Origin: Betaproteobacteria bacterium
GTDB taxonomy: Bacteria; Pseudomonadota; Gammaproteobacteria; Burkholderiales; SG8-39
Direction: 5' to 3'
Assembly: GCA_005881575.1 (NCBI GenBank)
Contig: VBCA01000015.1
Span: forward strand, 1 to 64,000
DNA length: 64,000 nucleotides
In this document: positions 24,921 to 33,418 of the stretch, in pieces
Numbering within the stretch: position 1 is the stretch's first letter
Layout of the letters: every line of letters begins with the position of its first letter
Program-made: the position numbers and the translations under genes
The notes under the pieces: model-generated
What the model was told of the DNA's origin: nothing
Databases searched by the model: none
Seen by the model: the letters and a program-made list of their open reading frames with translations, nothing else

Positions 24921-27900
24921 ATCGCCGCCGCTTTCTTGTCGTCGCGCTTGTCTTTCGTCGGCGCTTCCTCGACGACGCGTGCGCCGAGGGACCCGCTCGC
25001 GGCCGTGGTGTTGTAGGCTGCGGCCACGATCGTATTGGCGAGCGGGTCGCCTGAAACGAAAGTGAACTTGGTGATATTGAGCTGGTTCGGAAACAGCGGC
25101 GCGGTCAGGCCGAGGCCGCTCGCCACCAGATGCAGCGTGCCGAAGGCGCCGATCGTGACTTCGAACGCCCCGGTGGCGGTGCTGTAGGTGAACGGCCCGT
25201 TGAGCGTCATGTCGTTCGGAAGCGTGCTGCCAAGCGAAGGACCCGCGGTCGACAGGAAGATGCCGCTCCCGGCAGTGATGCCCTGCTGGACGTCGAGCGG
25301 GCCGAAGCTGTTGATCGTCACGTTGCCGGGGCTGCTCACGAGCGAAGTGATCGTCGTCCCGCCGTGAGCATTGAAGAGGATGTCGCCGGTCGTCGTCGTC
25401 AGCGTGTTGACGACGGCAGGCGTGGGGCCGAACGCGTTCAAGTCGATAGCGATGCCGTAGGCGGCGCTCGCGGCCAGCGCCGGAGCCGCGACGGCGAGCG
25501 GCGCCGTGGTCGAACCGATCGCGCCGCCGGCGTTGAGCGTCACTCCTGTGCCGCCTTGAACGCCGTTGCCAAGGGGGCTGCCCGATGTGGAGATTCCCGC
25601 AAGGGGGAGACCCGCAGCAGACCTGCTGCCGGTGATGTTTCCAGTAGCCGAAATCGAAGCAAGCCTGGAGGCCGAGACCCCTTCTAGCTCCAGGTTTCCG
25701 GAGTTGTTGAAAGTGAAGTTGCCGTTGCTGGCGGAACCCTGGAGAGACTTGACGGTGTTGGTCAGATCGAGCTTGACGTCCGTGCCGGCGGCGACAAGCG
25801 AATCCGTCGTCAGCGCCGCTGTCTGGGCCTGGGTCACTGCTCCGCCCGCGACGATGTCGATCAAGCCACAACACGTGCGGGTGATTCCAGCGCCGTCGAG
25901 TCCCCCGTAGGCATTGATCGCTCCCCCGAGAGCAATGTTGCCGGGAGTGGATATCAGGAATTCACCGCCGGTGCCGCCGAGACCGATCGCGCTGCCGGTG
26001 CCGCCGTTTCCGCCGATCGCAGAGATGGGGCCCATGGATCTGGCATCTCCAGAGATCGAGATCGTTCCCGCTGCGCCGCCGTTGCCGCCCGCGCTTCCTG
26101 CGGCTCCGTTGCCGCCCGCTCCACCGTTGGCGAGGATGTTGCCGCCGACCGTTACCGATTGTCCCTTGCTGCTGATCAACACGTTCCCCGCAGAACCGCC
26201 GGAACCGCCTTGACCGACGGTCACAGTGGCCCCGTTGCCTCCAGAGGTGAGAATGCCGCCAGAAATTGCCACCGTGCCGGAGGTTGCAGTGGCAAGACTT
26301 TCGATCGTTACATCCCCGCCGCGAGAGCCGGCCACGGGTCCGTTGGGGCTGCCGTCCGCTCCGTGAGTGTCGATGAGGCCGTTGACGGTGACGTTGCCGC
26401 CGTCGGTCGCAAGCTTCACGCCGCCGCCGACCCCCAAGGTTCCACCGCTTGTGTTGATGTTGCCGACGGCGACGCCGTAACCGAGGAGATTGGCGCTCCC
26501 GCCGTTGGTCGTGATGTTGCCGAAGCCGGAACTCGAGGTGATGCTGCCGACTCCGCTCGCGGAATTCGACGCCGGATCGTTAGCCCTCAGACTGATGTTC
26601 GTGCCGTTGGCGGTGATGTTGCCGCCCAGGTTGATGTTGTTACCGGCTTGCGCGGTGAAGGCACCTCCTCCATAGGTGAGGTTCAGGTCTGTCTGCAGAT
26701 TGATGTCGTGATGCGCTTGAAGGGTCACAGACCCGTTCGTGCGCAAGCCGGCATCTATCGTGCCGATCGTAATCTGAGATAGGCCCAACACGGCAGGATC
26801 GTCGAAGCAGATTCCGGCCGGGCAGGTCAGCAGATCCAGGCCGATAGCTGCGATATTTATGTCAGTCGGATCGAGCAGCCACTCGCCGCCGTTGCCGTTC
26901 GGCGCGCTCGTGTCCACGCTGCCGAATGCCTGCAGCGCCTTGCCCGAAGTCTCGACGAAACCGCCGTTGCCGCCTTGCGAGCCGCCGCGCGCGGAGATGC
27001 TGCCGAAGAACTTCGTGGACTCGTCCGACCATACGATCACGCGGCCGCCATCACCGGTGGTGCCCGCATCGGCACGGATGATTCCGTCCGAACCGATCAC
27101 GGTCTGCTGCGCGTTCTGGATGTCGGGATTGGCGCCGTGCGCGTCGCCGCCGACGAGGACCGTGCCGCCGCCCGAGTCGCCCGATGCGTCGATCACACCG
27201 TGGCCGATCACGCCGACGCGCACGCCGAGGGCGTGGATCGTTCCGCCTTGGCCCGAGCTGCCCGTGGCCTCCACCGTTCCGGAGATGAGATTGGTGCCGC
27301 CCTGCGCTTGAAGCGTTATGGTGCCTCCGCTCGGTCCGTTGGCGGCGGTGAGGCTGCCGGCGTCCAGGGTGAGATCCCGCGTGGCGATCAGGCGGATCTC
27401 GCCGTTGGCGCCGACCACGGCGCTGTTCGCCTCCACGACGCCGCCCTGGCGCACCAGCGCGCCGAACATGCCGATGCGGCCGGAGTCGGAGATCAGTCGT
27501 CCCAGGTTGAGCGCCTGCTCGGCGTCAGCGACGATGTGCACGGTAACGAAAGGGGAATTCTCGGAGACCAGCTCCACGCTCTTGCCTGCGGCCAGCACGA
27601 TCTCGCCCTGCGGGGAGCGGATGACGCCCGAGTTTTGCACGTCCGCGCCGACCAGGAACACCCGCCCGCCCGGGCCGCCCGAGCTCGTGTCGATCACGCC
27701 GGCGTTGGAGACGGCGCCCGCGCCGGGAGTCTCGGTGAAGCGCAGCCGTCCGTTGAGGAAGTCCTGGTCGGAGAGATTCAGGCTCGAAGCGACGAATCCT
27801 GCGACGTCAATGCGCCCGGTCGAACCGATCACGACGCCGCTCGGGTTGATCAGGAACACCCGGCCGTTCGAGGAAAGTATCCCGTCGATCACGCTTTGCG

Positions 27901-28207
27901 GGATCACTCCGTTCGCGCCTACCACGCGGTTGAGCACCGCCGAGGAACCCGAGGACTGCAGGAACTGCGTGATCTCGTTGACGCCGATCGAGAAGCCCTG
28001 CCAGTTGATGATGGCGCCGGCGCTGTTGGTGATCGTCAGCGTGTTGCCCGAGCTCGCGAAGGTCGCGCTGCCCGAGCTGACCGTGCCGCCCGTGGGATTG
28101 GCGAGACTCGGTCCATTGGAAAGACCGAAGCAGGCGGCCACCGAGAGCGCGATCAGCTTGGGCTTGAAATCGACTCGTCGCCTGCGCTTGGCGCTGGAAC
28201 TGGACAT
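24911..28207 (-). CDS. two-partner secretion exoprotein (TpsA, filamentous haemagglutinin N-terminal domain)
   Basis: A 1098-residue secreted beta-helix protein. A basic N-terminus and signal peptide end near SLANPTG; the TPS domain follows, with [35 protein letters not shown] and the NPSG motif at about residues 121-124. The rest is Gly/Asn/Thr-rich repeats such as [12 protein letters not shown], and the C-terminus is charged ([15 protein letters not shown]). Unusually for this class it contains a CPAGIC pair near residue 461 and a CC near 780. It is exported by the TpsB pore encoded 118 bases upstream in the same operon. Roles in adhesion, biofilm or contact are possible; none is shown. Confidence 0.92.
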   Translation of the reverse strand: MSSSSAKRRRRVDFKPKLIALSVAACFGLSNGPSLANPTGGTVSSGSATFASSGNTLTITNSAGAIINWQGFSIGVNEITQFLQSSGSSAVLNRVVGANGVIPQSVIDGILSSNGRVFLINPSGVVIGSTGRIDVAGFVASSLNLSDQDFLNGRLRFTETPGAGAVSNAGVIDTSSGGPGGRVFLVGADVQNSGVIRSPQGEIVLAAGKSVELVSENSPFVTVHIVADAEQALNLGRLISDSGRIGMFGALVRQGGVVEANSAVVGANGEIRLIATRDLTLDAGSLTAANGPSGGTITLQAQGGTNLISGTVEATGSSGQGGTIHALGVRVGVIGHGVIDASGDSGGGTVLVGGDAHGANPDIQNAQQTVIGSDGIIRADAGTTGDGGRVIVWSDESTKFFGSISARGGSQGGNGGFVETSGKALQAFGSVDTSAPNGNGGEWLLDPTDINIAAIGLDLLTCPAGICFDDPAVLGLSQITIGTIDAGLRTNGSVTLQAHHDINLQTDLNLTYGGGAFTAQAGNNINLGGNITANGTNISLRANDPASNSASGVGSITSSSGFGNITTNGGSANLLGYGVAVGNINTSGGTLGVGGGVKLATDGGNVTVNGLIDTHGADGSPNGPVAGSRGGDVTIESLATATSGTVAISGGILTSGGNGATVTVGQGGSGGSAGNVLISSKGQSVTVGGNILANGGAGGNGAAGSAGGNGGAAGTISISGDARSMGPISAIGGNGGTGSAIGLGGTGGEFLISTPGNIALGGAINAYGGLDGAGITRTCCGLIDIVAGGAVTQAQTAALTTDSLVAAGTDVKLDLTNTVKSLQGSASNGNFTFNNSGNLELEGVSASRLASISATGNITGSRSAAGLPLAGISTSGSPLGNGVQGGTGVTLNAGGAIGSTTAPLAVAAPALAASAAYGIAIDLNAFGPTPAVVNTLTTTTGDILFNAHGGTTITSLVSSPGNVTINSFGPLDVQQGITAGSGIFLSTAGPSLGSTLPNDMTLNGPFTYSTATGAFEVTIGAFGTLHLVASGLGLTAPLFPNQLNITKFTFVSGDPLANTIVAAAYNTTAASGSLGARVVEEAPTKDKRDDKKAAAICK

Positions 28208-28223
28208 GGCTACCCCCCGATAG

Positions 28224-28259
28224 ACTTCATTTCCGCAGCAAACTTCATTCCCGCAGCAA
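28224..28259. repeat. 18-bp tandem repeat in the tpsA leader
   Basis: Two adjacent copies, ACTTCATTTCCGCAGCAA and ACTTCATTCCCGCAGCAA, differ at one base and lie 17-52 bases before the tpsA start codon. The position overlaps or just precedes the ribosome-binding region (GGGGGGTA), so the repeat could shape the mRNA leader. No protein role is evident. Confidence 0.7.
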
Positions 28260-28325
28260 ACGGGAAACTCATTCTAGACCCCGGTCGCAGGCGTGGCATG
28301 TGACTTTTCGCACAAGCGGTCCGCC

Positions 28326-30029
28326 TCAAAAGCTGTAAGCGACAGCGGCATGGGCCCGGTATTCTCCCTTCAGACGGGTGCCCGCATCCTGGGTGACCCG
28401 CGCGACATCGAGCCGGAACGCGAAGGACTTGCCCTGGTTCGCGCGTACGCCCAGGCCGAAGCTCCCGAGCTTGTTTTCCGGGCCGCGCTCCGGAATATTG
28501 TCGTGGCCGCGCGCCGCGTCGTAGAACACGAGCGCCCGCGCGCGCCAGGTGCTGCCGATCCACGATCCGAAATCCGGGCCGTAGCCCTCGAGCGAGAACC
28601 GCCGGCCGACGTCGCTCGCCGTCTCGCGCTCGTAGTAACCGCGCACGCTGTCGGCGCCGCCCATCCCGAATTGCTCGCCCGGGACGAGCAGGTCGCGGGT
28701 CTGCTGGGCGTTCGCGGCCGCGCGCAGGATGAAATCCGAAGGCAGCACCTGCGAGAAGACGACACCTGCGCGCCAGATTGAATATTTGGCCGAAGCGCCG
28801 GCGCGCGCAGGGCGCCTGACTGGGTTTCCGTTGCTATCCACGACTAGGTTTCCGCTGCTATCCAGGATTCCAGTGAAGGCTTCCTGATCGCCGTTAGGTC
28901 CACCGGGAATGTTGCGCGAGTAGGAGACGTTGAAGGACAAATCCCGCCCGACCTGCGACGCGCGGCCGATGTAGGTGAGCGAGACCGGCCGGACCGTGAT
29001 GTCCGGAACCTCTGACTGGCCAGAATCCGCGAAAATGACGCTGTTCTTGTACGCGCGGTAATCCCATCCGAGCGCGACCCGATGTTCGTGGCTATCGATC
29101 CGCCCCAGCAGTTGCGTGTAGCGCAGCCCGAAGACCGTCCCTTTGCCCGACACGGTGAAATCATTCAGCACCGTGCCCGAATTGACGCTCGAATACCCGG
29201 CGAGGACATCGACGACGCCGCTCAATTTGTATACGGGCACGCGGTATGCGGCGCCGAAGACCTTCACGTCGGACGCGTGGCCCGGGGAGCTGAGGTACTG
29301 CGCATTGATCACGTCGTCGCCGTTGAAGAGGTTCGCGTTCTGGTAGCCGAGGCCGGTGCGCAAGTTACCGGTCGCCGGAGTGCCGGTGTTGTCCGCGGAC
29401 ATCGAGACCCTGGAGGGTTTTTCGTCCGTGACGCGAACGGTCGCGTCGACCTGGCCGGGGTCGTCAGCGGCCTGCAGCGCCACGCTCACTTGCTTGGCCG
29501 GGTTCTCGTTCACGAGCTGGGCGTGCTGGCCGATCGCGCGCGTGTTCGGGGAGGTGCCTTCTTTCAGCGAAGGCAGGCCCGCCCTGACGTTCTTTTCGTC
29601 GAAAAAGCGATTGCCCTGTATCTGCACGCGCCGGATCCGCGCCTCGACCACGCGCAAACGCACCTGGCCGGAGCGAATGTCCTGCTCGGGAACGCTCACG
29701 CGCACCGCGTTGTAGCCGCGGCGGGTGTAGACATCCTGCAGCGCTTCGAGCGCGCGCTGAATGTGTCCGAAGTCGCGGTCCTTTCCGGAGAAGGGCGCGA
29801 GAATCCTGTCGAGTTCCCCTTGCGAAAGGATCGTATTTCCGTCGACGAGAAAACGCTGGATCGTGAACCGCGGCGGGGCCGGCGGCTTGGAGGGCGCCGC
29901 GACCGGAGCCTGTGACTGCGGTCTGGGAGGCTGCGGCTTCGTCGGCGCCTGAGCAATTGCGCTGCTCGCGCACAGCGCGAACAGCGATACGAGCAAACGC
30001 AGCGCGCCCACCGTTGGTGTTGGAGCCAC
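28326..30029 (-). CDS. two-partner secretion outer-membrane transporter (TpsB, ShlB/FhaC family)
   Basis: A 567-residue outer-membrane pore. A signal peptide ends near SSAIAQA, followed by a Pro-rich linker. POTRA domains lie at about residues 52-205 (FTIQRFLVDGNTILSQGEL; RRVQIQGNRFFDEKNVRAGL), then a beta-barrel to the end. The conserved VRGY motif (GADSVRGYYERE) lies in the loop-6 region, and the last residue is Phe, as in many outer-membrane proteins. It exports the TpsA protein encoded just downstream. The start is GTG at 30029 with GGGAGGG five bases upstream. It follows the FadJ-like gene's divergent neighbourhood on the same strand, 12 bases after its stop. Confidence 0.92.
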   Translation of the reverse strand: MAPTPTVGALRLLVSLFALCASSAIAQAPTKPQPPRPQSQAPVAAPSKPPAPPRFTIQRFLVDGNTILSQGELDRILAPFSGKDRDFGHIQRALEALQDVYTRRGYNAVRVSVPEQDIRSGQVRLRVVEARIRRVQIQGNRFFDEKNVRAGLPSLKEGTSPNTRAIGQHAQLVNENPAKQVSVALQAADDPGQVDATVRVTDEKPSRVSMSADNTGTPATGNLRTGLGYQNANLFNGDDVINAQYLSSPGHASDVKVFGAAYRVPVYKLSGVVDVLAGYSSVNSGTVLNDFTVSGKGTVFGLRYTQLLGRIDSHEHRVALGWDYRAYKNSVIFADSGQSEVPDITVRPVSLTYIGRASQVGRDLSFNVSYSRNIPGGPNGDQEAFTGILDSSGNLVVDSNGNPVRRPARAGASAKYSIWRAGVVFSQVLPSDFILRAAANAQQTRDLLVPGEQFGMGGADSVRGYYERETASDVGRRFSLEGYGPDFGSWIGSTWRARALVFYDAARGHDNIPERGPENKLGSFGLGVRANQGKSFAFRLDVARVTQDAGTRLKGEYRAHAAVAYSF

Positions 30030-30041
30030 CTCGACCCTCCC

Positions 30042-31982
30042 TCAGGAATTTCCGGCCTTGGTCTTCATATAGTTCAGCGGTCCGCCGCGGAAGGGCGCGA
30101 AACCGGTAGCGAAGATGAGTCCCGCGTCGACGAGGTCGGCGTCGGCGACGATGCCTTCGGCGACGACGGCCCGAGCTTCCTCGAGGTAGGGCGCGATGAG
30201 CTTATCGGTGAGTTCGGGCGTGGCGCCGCGCGCGGCGCCTTTGCGCGCCTTGCCGTTCTGCCAGACGTAGTAGCCGCGGCCGGTTTTCTTGCCGAGATTT
30301 CCCGCGGCGACGAGTTCCGCGAGTTTTCTCGGGGGTTCTGCGCTTTCGCCCGCCAATTCCTTGCCCACCGCGAGGCAGATGTCGAGGCCCACCGTATCGG
30401 CGAGCTCGATCGGCCCCATCGGCATGCCGAACGCCGTGACCGCCGCGTCGAGCGTCTCCCGCGCGACGCCTTCGTCCACCATGCGCAGCGCCTGGTCGAT
30501 GTAGGGACCGAGCACGCGATTGACGAGAAAACCCGGCGAGTCCTTGACCGGCAGGGGCAGTTTATCGATCTGCCGCACGAAGGCCGCCGCCCGCTTCGCG
30601 ACTCCCGAGTCGGTGGCCGCGCCCTTGACCACTTCGACCAGCTGCAACTGCGGCACCGGGTTGAAGAAATGGATTCCCACGAGGCGCGACGGATCCTCGA
30701 ATTTCGCGCCGATATCGGCGAGCTTGAGGCTCGATGTGTTCGAGGCGAGGAGCGCCTCCGGCTTCGCCGCCGCTTCGAGCTTCGCGAACAGCTCGCGCTT
30801 CGCCTGCAGGTTCTCGAAAATCGCCTCGATGACGACGTCCGCATGCCGCGCTCCGTCCCCGGCGACGTCGGGAATCAACCGGTCGAGCGCATCCCGGATC
30901 CGGGATTTGTCGCGAAGCCGGCGTTTGAAAAGCTCGGTCGCGCGCTTCATCGCCGGCGCGAGGCGCTCGGCCGACTGGTCCTGAAGAGTCACCGTCAGGC
31001 CGCGCATCGCGCACCAGGCGGCGATGTCTCCGCCCATGACGCCCGCGCCGACCACGTGAACGTGTTGCGCCTTGAAGTCGCTGTCCTTTCCGAGCGATTT
31101 CAGGCGCTCCTGGAGGAAGAAGATGCGGATGAGGTTGCGCGCGGTATCGCCCTCGAGAAGCCCGATGACCGACGCCGGGTCCTCGGGTCGCGGCGCGAAC
31201 GGATCGCCGTCGTATCTCCGCCACAGCTCGAGGATCGCGTAAGGCGCGGGATAATGATCCGGCGAGGCCCGGGAAGCGAGCTCCCTTCTCGCGAGGTGAA
31301 CGACGAGCGGACGCATCAGGCCGGAATTCATCAGCCGCTGGAAGAGTGGCAGTGTTCTCGGGCGGGGCGCCTCGAGCACGATCACGCGCGCGGCGTTGTC
31401 CTGGATACGCGGCGGCACCGCCTCGTCGACGAGACCCAGACGCTTCGCGCGGCGCGCGTCCACGGCCCGCCCCGTGAGCAGCATGTCGAGCGCCGCAGTC
31501 GGGCCGACGAGGCGCGGCAGGCGCTTGACGCCGCCCCAGCCCGGAAGGATGCCGAGCATCACTTCGGGAAGCGCAAAGCGCGTTCCGGGCTGATCCACCG
31601 CGACGCGATAGCGGCAGGCGAGCGCGAGCTCGACGCCCCCGCCCATGCAGAAGCCGTTGACGAGCGCAAGCGTCGGGAACGGCAAGGCCGCGAGTTTGTT
31701 GTAGAGATCCCAGCCGCGCTTGACCAGGCGCATCGCTTCGTCCGCGTCCTTGATCCGGGTGAACTCCTCGACGTCGGCGCCCGCGATGAACCCGGAGTCC
31801 TTGGCGGAGCGGATGATGAGCCCACGCGGATTCTTCGCGCGCAGCTCGTCGAAAATCCGGTCGAGCTCTGCCATCGCGTCGGCGGACAGGACGTTCGCGG
31901 ATGCGTCCTTCTTGTCGAACGACAGCCAGACGATGTTGTCGCGGTCGGTCTCGAGCTTCCAGTGCTGGTAGCTGTCCACCAT
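30042..31982 (-). CDS. bifunctional enoyl-CoA hydratase / 3-hydroxyacyl-CoA dehydrogenase (FadJ/FadB-like)
   Basis: A 646-residue fused enzyme of beta-oxidation. The N-terminal crotonase domain has GFIAGADVEEF (oxyanion hole), MGGGVELALACRY and PEVMLGILPGWGG, with the catalytic Glu residues. The Rossmann domain starts VVGAGVMGGDIAAW. The dehydrogenase active site includes SNTSSL and HFFNPVP, and the C-terminal domain ends GRGYYVWQNG. It converts trans-enoyl-CoA to 3-ketoacyl-CoA. It is about 70 residues shorter than E. coli FadJ. It starts five bases after the thiolase stop and forms an operon with it. Confidence 0.92.
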   Translation of the reverse strand: MVDSYQHWKLETDRDNIVWLSFDKKDASANVLSADAMAELDRIFDELRAKNPRGLIIRSAKDSGFIAGADVEEFTRIKDADEAMRLVKRGWDLYNKLAALPFPTLALVNGFCMGGGVELALACRYRVAVDQPGTRFALPEVMLGILPGWGGVKRLPRLVGPTAALDMLLTGRAVDARRAKRLGLVDEAVPPRIQDNAARVIVLEAPRPRTLPLFQRLMNSGLMRPLVVHLARRELASRASPDHYPAPYAILELWRRYDGDPFAPRPEDPASVIGLLEGDTARNLIRIFFLQERLKSLGKDSDFKAQHVHVVGAGVMGGDIAAWCAMRGLTVTLQDQSAERLAPAMKRATELFKRRLRDKSRIRDALDRLIPDVAGDGARHADVVIEAIFENLQAKRELFAKLEAAAKPEALLASNTSSLKLADIGAKFEDPSRLVGIHFFNPVPQLQLVEVVKGAATDSGVAKRAAAFVRQIDKLPLPVKDSPGFLVNRVLGPYIDQALRMVDEGVARETLDAAVTAFGMPMGPIELADTVGLDICLAVGKELAGESAEPPRKLAELVAAGNLGKKTGRGYYVWQNGKARKGAARGATPELTDKLIAPYLEEARAVVAEGIVADADLVDAGLIFATGFAPFRGGPLNYMKTKAGNS

Positions 31983-31987
31983 GACGG

Positions 31988-33307
31988 TCACAGCGCCTCG
32001 ACCAGCATCGCCCCGCCGAGGCCCCCGCCGATGCAGATCGAGGCCATGCCGCGCCGCGGCCTTTGGCGGGCGGTGCCGGCGCGCTTGAGCACATGCAGCA
32101 GATGCAGCACGATGCGCGCGCCCGAGGCGCCTACCGGGTGGCCGAGCGCGATGGCGCCGCCGTCGACGTTGAGTTTTCCGCCATCGAGCTCGCCCAGCGC
32201 ACGGTCCAGGCCCAGCTCCTCGCGGCAGTACTTGTCCTCCTTCCACGCCGTGAGGCAGCCGAGCACCTGGGCCGCGAACGCTTCGTTGATCTCCCAGGCA
32301 TCGAGGTCGTTGAGCTCGAGGCCGTGGCGCTCGAGTATCGGTGTCGCGGCGTGCACCGGTCCGAGACCCATCTGCGCCGGATCCAGGCCCGCCCACTGCG
32401 AATCGACGATCCGGCCGAGCGGCTTCAGATCGTGGCGCTTCACGGCCTCCTCGGTCGCGAGCACCAGCCACGCCGCGCCATCGGTGATCTGCGAGGAATT
32501 TCCCGCGGTGACGTTGCCGTACTTCCGGTCGAAAAAGGGTTTGAGCTTCGCAAGATTCTCGGCCGTCGAATCCTTTCGAACGCCGTCATCGTCCCGGTAG
32601 AGGTTTCCCTCGTCGTAGATCGGCGTGATTTCCGCCGGCAGACCGTCATGCGGGTTGCTGAATGCGCCGCTCTCCTGCGCGCGAATGACGCGGGCGTGGC
32701 TCTCCGCGGCGTATTCGTCCATTTGGCGGCGACCGATCCCGAAACGATAAGCGACATTCTCGGCCGTTTGACCCATGAGAAGGCCCACGTAGGGGTCGGT
32801 CAGGCCTTTCATGATGCCGATGATGGGCGAGAGCAGTTGAGCGGGTTTCAATTTCAGGAACATGCCGGCGCGCTGGAGGGAGGTCTTCGCGGCCATGTAG
32901 TTCGAGAACCAAATGACCATGGCTTCCGAGTAGAGGAGCGGCACGCGCGAGAGCGCGTCCACGCCGCCCGCGAGGACCAGGTTCGAGCGCCCCGAGAGCA
33001 TGTTGGCTACGCCTGAATCGAGCGCCTGCATGCCGGAGGCGCAGTTGCGCATCACGGTCCAGCCCGGGACCTTCTGCCCGCAGCCCATGCGCAGCGCAGC
33101 GACCCGCCCGATATTGACTTCGTCCACCGAGGGCGCCGCGCAGCCGAGGATCACCTCGTCGAGCTCCGTCGGTGCGAAGGGCTGTCGCACGAGCAGGGCT
33201 TTGCCCGCGGCGGTCGCGAGGTCGCTCGCGGAGAAGGGGCCCGGCCGGTTGCGCGATTTCAGAAACGGCGTGCGCGCGCCGTCGATGATGTAGATGTCCT
33301 TGGGCAT
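31988..33307 (-). CDS. acetyl-CoA C-acyltransferase (thiolase, FadI/FadA-like)
   Basis: A 439-residue thiolase. The nucleophile is C89 in MRNCASGMQA; the other catalytic blocks are NEAFAAQ, GGAIALGHPVGASG and the C-terminal CIGGG with the second Cys. The length fits the longer FadI-type class. It cleaves 3-ketoacyl-CoA with CoA. GGAGG precedes the ATG. It is the first gene of a pair with the FadJ-like enzyme; the FadE-like gene upstream is separated by a 110-base gap containing an inverted repeat. Confidence 0.93.
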   Translation of the reverse strand: MPKDIYIIDGARTPFLKSRNRPGPFSASDLATAAGKALLVRQPFAPTELDEVILGCAAPSVDEVNIGRVAALRMGCGQKVPGWTVMRNCASGMQALDSGVANMLSGRSNLVLAGGVDALSRVPLLYSEAMVIWFSNYMAAKTSLQRAGMFLKLKPAQLLSPIIGIMKGLTDPYVGLLMGQTAENVAYRFGIGRRQMDEYAAESHARVIRAQESGAFSNPHDGLPAEITPIYDEGNLYRDDDGVRKDSTAENLAKLKPFFDRKYGNVTAGNSSQITDGAAWLVLATEEAVKRHDLKPLGRIVDSQWAGLDPAQMGLGPVHAATPILERHGLELNDLDAWEINEAFAAQVLGCLTAWKEDKYCREELGLDRALGELDGGKLNVDGGAIALGHPVGASGARIVLHLLHVLKRAGTARQRPRRGMASICIGGGLGGAMLVEAL

Positions 33308-33326
33308 CGTGCCTCCGATGACGGGA

Positions 33327-33418
33327 AAACCGGGGACAGACCCCTATTTTTGATTCCTATTTTTGATCACGCATCGTATGAAAGCAACTCGGGGAAAATA
33401 GGGGTCTGTCCCCGGTTT
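33327..33418. repeat. perfect 24-bp inverted repeat between fadE-like and thiolase genes
   Basis: The left arm at 33327-33350 and the right arm at 33395-33418 are exact reverse complements; the core is CGGGGACAGACCCC. The 44-base spacer holds short repeated TTTTTGAT motifs. The right arm ends inside the stop codon of the FadE-like gene. Similar GGGGACAGACCCC palindromes are, from memory, dispersed in proteobacterial genomes near RAYT-type transposases; no transposase is present here. As RNA the arms would form a long hairpin. Confidence 0.85.

Noticed and set aside
24911..28207. Possible CRISPR or satellite array in the Gly-rich region
   Set aside because: The repeats are irregular in length and sequence and lie in one intact reading frame of a beta-helix exoprotein.
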